Source of the DNA: Pseudovirgaria hyperparasitica
Taxonomy: Eukaryota; Ascomycota; Dothideomycetes; Acrospermales; Acrospermaceae
Length of the DNA: 64,000 nucleotides
Direction: 5' to 3'
Assembly: GCF_010093815.1 (NCBI RefSeq)
Contig: NW_022985555.1
Coordinates: forward strand, 804,186 to 868,185
Of this stretch, positions 61,201-64,000 are shown piece by piece (position 1 is the first letter of the stretch; every line of letters starts with the position of its first letter). Below the pieces are notes generated by a model that saw only the letters and a list, made by a program, of their open reading frames with translations, was not told the DNA's origin and ran no database searches. Position numbers and translations under genes: made by a program.

Positions 61201-62632
61201 TATTAGCTAAGGGCATTAGCTCTTCCGTTTTTAGATTCTTTATATTACGGGAATACAATGTATATATAGACGTAAGAGTATTTATAGAATATAGTAAGTT
61301 TAATAAGGGAGGAAGCCGGAGTCTACTTAGCTTCCTTAAGATAAGGGATAGAGTACGCTATTAAAAAGAGGCTTACTTAGCTTCGTTAAGCGAGGAGAGA
61401 GTAGTAGCGTAGATATAGTACGCTAGCGTTAAGTATACCTAGGGTCTACCCTTAATATTACCCCCTCCCTCTACTTATTTATTACTAGAGCCCGCCCTAG
61501 CCGTGGACCGCTTATAAGTAAGTATTATCTAGCTTATTTCTACTGGCTTTCTAGAAAACCCTTAATAAAGCTACTCTCCTATACCTAGTTATCGTAGTAG
61601 TAATTACTATTAGCTTATAGTAATACTTATTATCGTGTACGACGCCCCCTAATATAGGCCTTAGTAACTAGACTTAACGTCTACTATTAGACCGTAGCGC
61701 GTATACCTTCTATTAAAAGAATCTACCTATTAAATCTATTATAGATTATTTATAGAAGATGGTTTAATTCCTACGTTAGTAGCTCCTTTTATATCTATAT
61801 CCCCCTAGTACTAGGTAGATAGCTATCTATCTAAGAATAGCTTTCTAACGTGGTAGTATCTATTATTACTCTAGTAGTAATAATCATTATTATAGGACGG
61901 TAGTAGCCTCTATTACCGCCGTATATAGTACTCTCTATAAGCTAGGCTACTTAGACTTAATATATATATTCGCGTAGTAAGTCTAGCGAAATTCTACTAG
62001 ACTTACCGTCCGTGCGTCTACTTTAATTTAGCCCTATACCTCCTTAGGCCTTAGCCCTATATCTCCTTAGGTCTTAGACCTATTATTAAGTATATAGAAG
62101 AAAGGGTTTAGTTCTTCGATTAAGGACTATTTTTATATTAATCTATCTCTTACCGGGTACTTCTTAGTTAATAGGGTACCTATTATCGCGTACGCTAGGA
62201 CCATTTACTTATCTATTAAGAGTACGTGAATAAGAGTTATTTATATATTTTTAGAGTCGTACGTAAATAGATATTCGTATATTATAGATGTTCTATTTAC
62301 GATATCTTATTTACGAAGGTCTATTTATAATTTTAAGAGTCCCGAGTATAAAGGTATAGTTTTCCTTCTATTTTCCTAGACCTTAATAATCTCGTCCTTC
62401 TCTATTATAAGATTAGATTCTCTCTCTTTATCTAGTCGGAGTCTAGTTACTAACGCTTAGGTTCTATAGATAAATAATATTATCTACTACTAGGGCTACG
62501 CCCTAGCTAGTAAAGACTATACTAACTAAGCGGTAAGTATTAGACTCTATATTATTTATATCGGGCTCCGTGTTAGGGCTGACACTAGGATAGACTTAAG
62601 TAGACTACTATGGTCTAGTACGGTCCGTAACA
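61201..62632. other. RIP-altered AT-rich stretch, no gene seen
   Basis: Stop-dense sequence without recognisable protein. A CCGTAACA followed by GGTGGACC at 62625-62638 could be an LTR end followed by a primer-binding site of the element whose gag follows, but I could not find a second LTR or a clear LTR start. Confidence 0.35.
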
Positions 62633-62899
62633 GGTGGACCTAGGTTAAGCTAGCTAGAATAAGTAAGACTACTATATAAGTAGGCCGTATATACTTAATT
62701 TCTACTCTTTAGAAATTAACCTCGTTAGAAGAGTAGACTACCCTTTTAAATATATTCCCGAATCCTTCTATAACCTATTAGACTACTATTCTACGTCTAT
62801 AATCCTTATATTTTAATTCCTCTTTATATAGCACGATGGTAGTTTATAGAAATAGCTCTAACTACTCGTTATAATACTCGTGGCACCGCCTCTTATAGT

Positions 62900-63900
62900 A
62901 GATCTTCTTCTAACCTAAACGAGGAGAATAGTCTATCTATAACTACCCCTACTAATAACTATATCTTATAGGCTATTATACTGATAACTCGTATAATATT
63001 CTATATAACTATAGAAGATATTATAGAATACGAGGATAGAGTCTATTATACTCTATCTTGGTCTAGTTTAAACTATACTAGACCTAACCTTAATATAAGG
63101 CTAGACCTTATTAATATTAATAAGTTAATCTATTAGAATCGCCTAATATTAACTATATCTTATAACGACGTATATACTAGACTACACGAAGAGAGGTAAT
63201 AATAGATTTAACTCGAGTAATAACTACGCGAACTCGACGAAGCTTAAGGACGTACTATAAGACTTAAAGCTATATTATACGCTTTAGTTCTAGTAACGAC
63301 TAATCTATATTTATATAGACCTATACTAACTAAAACGATCTATTCTAGTCTACTACTATCCTAATTACCCCGACCTAAGAAACTACCTTACTTTAATAGT
63401 AAAAGTAGAAAGAGTTTCTATATATAGGCTTACTAATATAGCCGATTATTCTATCTATTTACGAACGATAGCGATAAAATTAGATTCGCCTAGAACTACC
63501 TTAACCCGACGCCTTTAGAACGTTAGATAGTATACTAAATCGAATATTCTAAGGATACCTATAACTAGGACACGTTCACTAAATTTCTTCTCTAATATTT
63601 TAGTAATAGAGCTAAATAACGCGACTAGACCTAGGGCTATATCTTCGAGACTCGATAACGAGATAATTAGTTACTATTATAACTTCTTAAATACCTTCGG
63701 CCCCTCTAGAGAGAAGCCGAAGAAGATTATATAATTTAATAGTATAATAACTTTAAACGGTCCCTTATTCTAAATATAAAGGACTATCTCGATCTTATAA
63801 TAATAATCCCTATAGATCTCTAAGCTCTTATAAACCTTACGGAGCGATACTAGTATATAATAAATAATTAACGCCGCGCTAGTATATAACTATCCCTTAT
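62900..63900 (+). mobile_element. Gypsy-type gag fossil, continuing past the window end
   Basis: Plus-strand remnants at about 63360-63840 resemble the retrotransposon gag domain, with blocks like SDKIRFAQ and QREAEEDYIIQYNNFKRSL. They belong to a different family from A/C and B. Broken by many stops; no intact frame. Confidence 0.6.
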
Positions 63901-64000
63901 AATCTAATCTAATATAAAATTATCTAACTAAAACCGATTTAGTAATAGATCTCGCGGGATATTATAAGGCTACTACTATATCTTAAATTTAAAACCACGC

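Noticed and set aside
30431-64000. CRISPR-like array suggested by many short repeated AT-rich words
   Set aside because: Repeats are irregular and come from TA enrichment; there is no unit-spacer pattern and the genome is fungal.

Overview
The window comes from a filamentous ascomycete, probably a Dothideomycete (inference). The evidence is: protein genes split by short introns of about 43-150 nt with CTGAC or CTAAC branch sites, fungal-type genes (NADPH nitrate reductase, Rax1, an Rmd8-type DUF155 protein, an NRPS-like adenylating enzyme), and AT-rich blocks whose C:G to T:A transitions at CpA/TpG are typical of repeat-induced point mutation (RIP).

Layout 1-30.4 kb, gene-bearing and of mixed base composition: GH1 beta-glucosidase (-, cut by the window start); DUF1479 dioxygenase-like protein with a mitochondrial presequence (+); a 2.5 kb stretch without a recognised gene; Rmd8-type DUF155 membrane protein (+); small DUF2237 protein with a GC-AG intron (-); prolyl-4-hydroxylase-like 2OG-Fe(II) oxygenase (-); Rax1-type RGS membrane protein (+); SRPK-like kinase with an apparent one-base frameshift (-); stand-alone NRPS-like adenylation enzyme (-); truncated and broken phenylalanine-ammonia-lyase-like gene (-); SAM methyltransferase (+); F-box/beta-propeller protein (-) sharing a 0.6 kb divergent promoter region with an apparently whole nitrate reductase (+). 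The adenylating enzyme, the dead ammonia-lyase and the methyltransferase (15.8-22.4 kb) may be what is left of a small secondary-metabolite locus (inference).

Layout 30.4-64 kb: an abrupt change to an AT-rich, RIP-altered retrotransposon graveyard with no credible host gene. Its core is a three-layer nest of Ty3/Gypsy fossils. Element C (30947-58372, minus) was entered by same-family element A (34249-54487, plus), which was entered by a different and larger Gypsy element B (39123-51973, minus). Each layer has its own LTR pair and its own 5-bp target duplication (ATCTA, GTAAA, AACTA). LTR divergence falls from C to A to B, in agreement with the nesting order. Further Gypsy fossils lie at about 60.2-61.2 kb (integrase part, minus) and 62.9-63.9 kb (gag part, plus). 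A 55-N assembly gap lies inside C at 54817-54871.

The most unusual items are the nest itself, a roughly 5 kb unassigned segment between pol and the 3' LTR of element B, a coding-like segment antisense to pol in both copies of the A/C family, two probable GC-AG introns, and the decaying lyase/adenylation locus. All intron boundaries are my own readings of splice signals and protein continuity; no search or transcript data were available.
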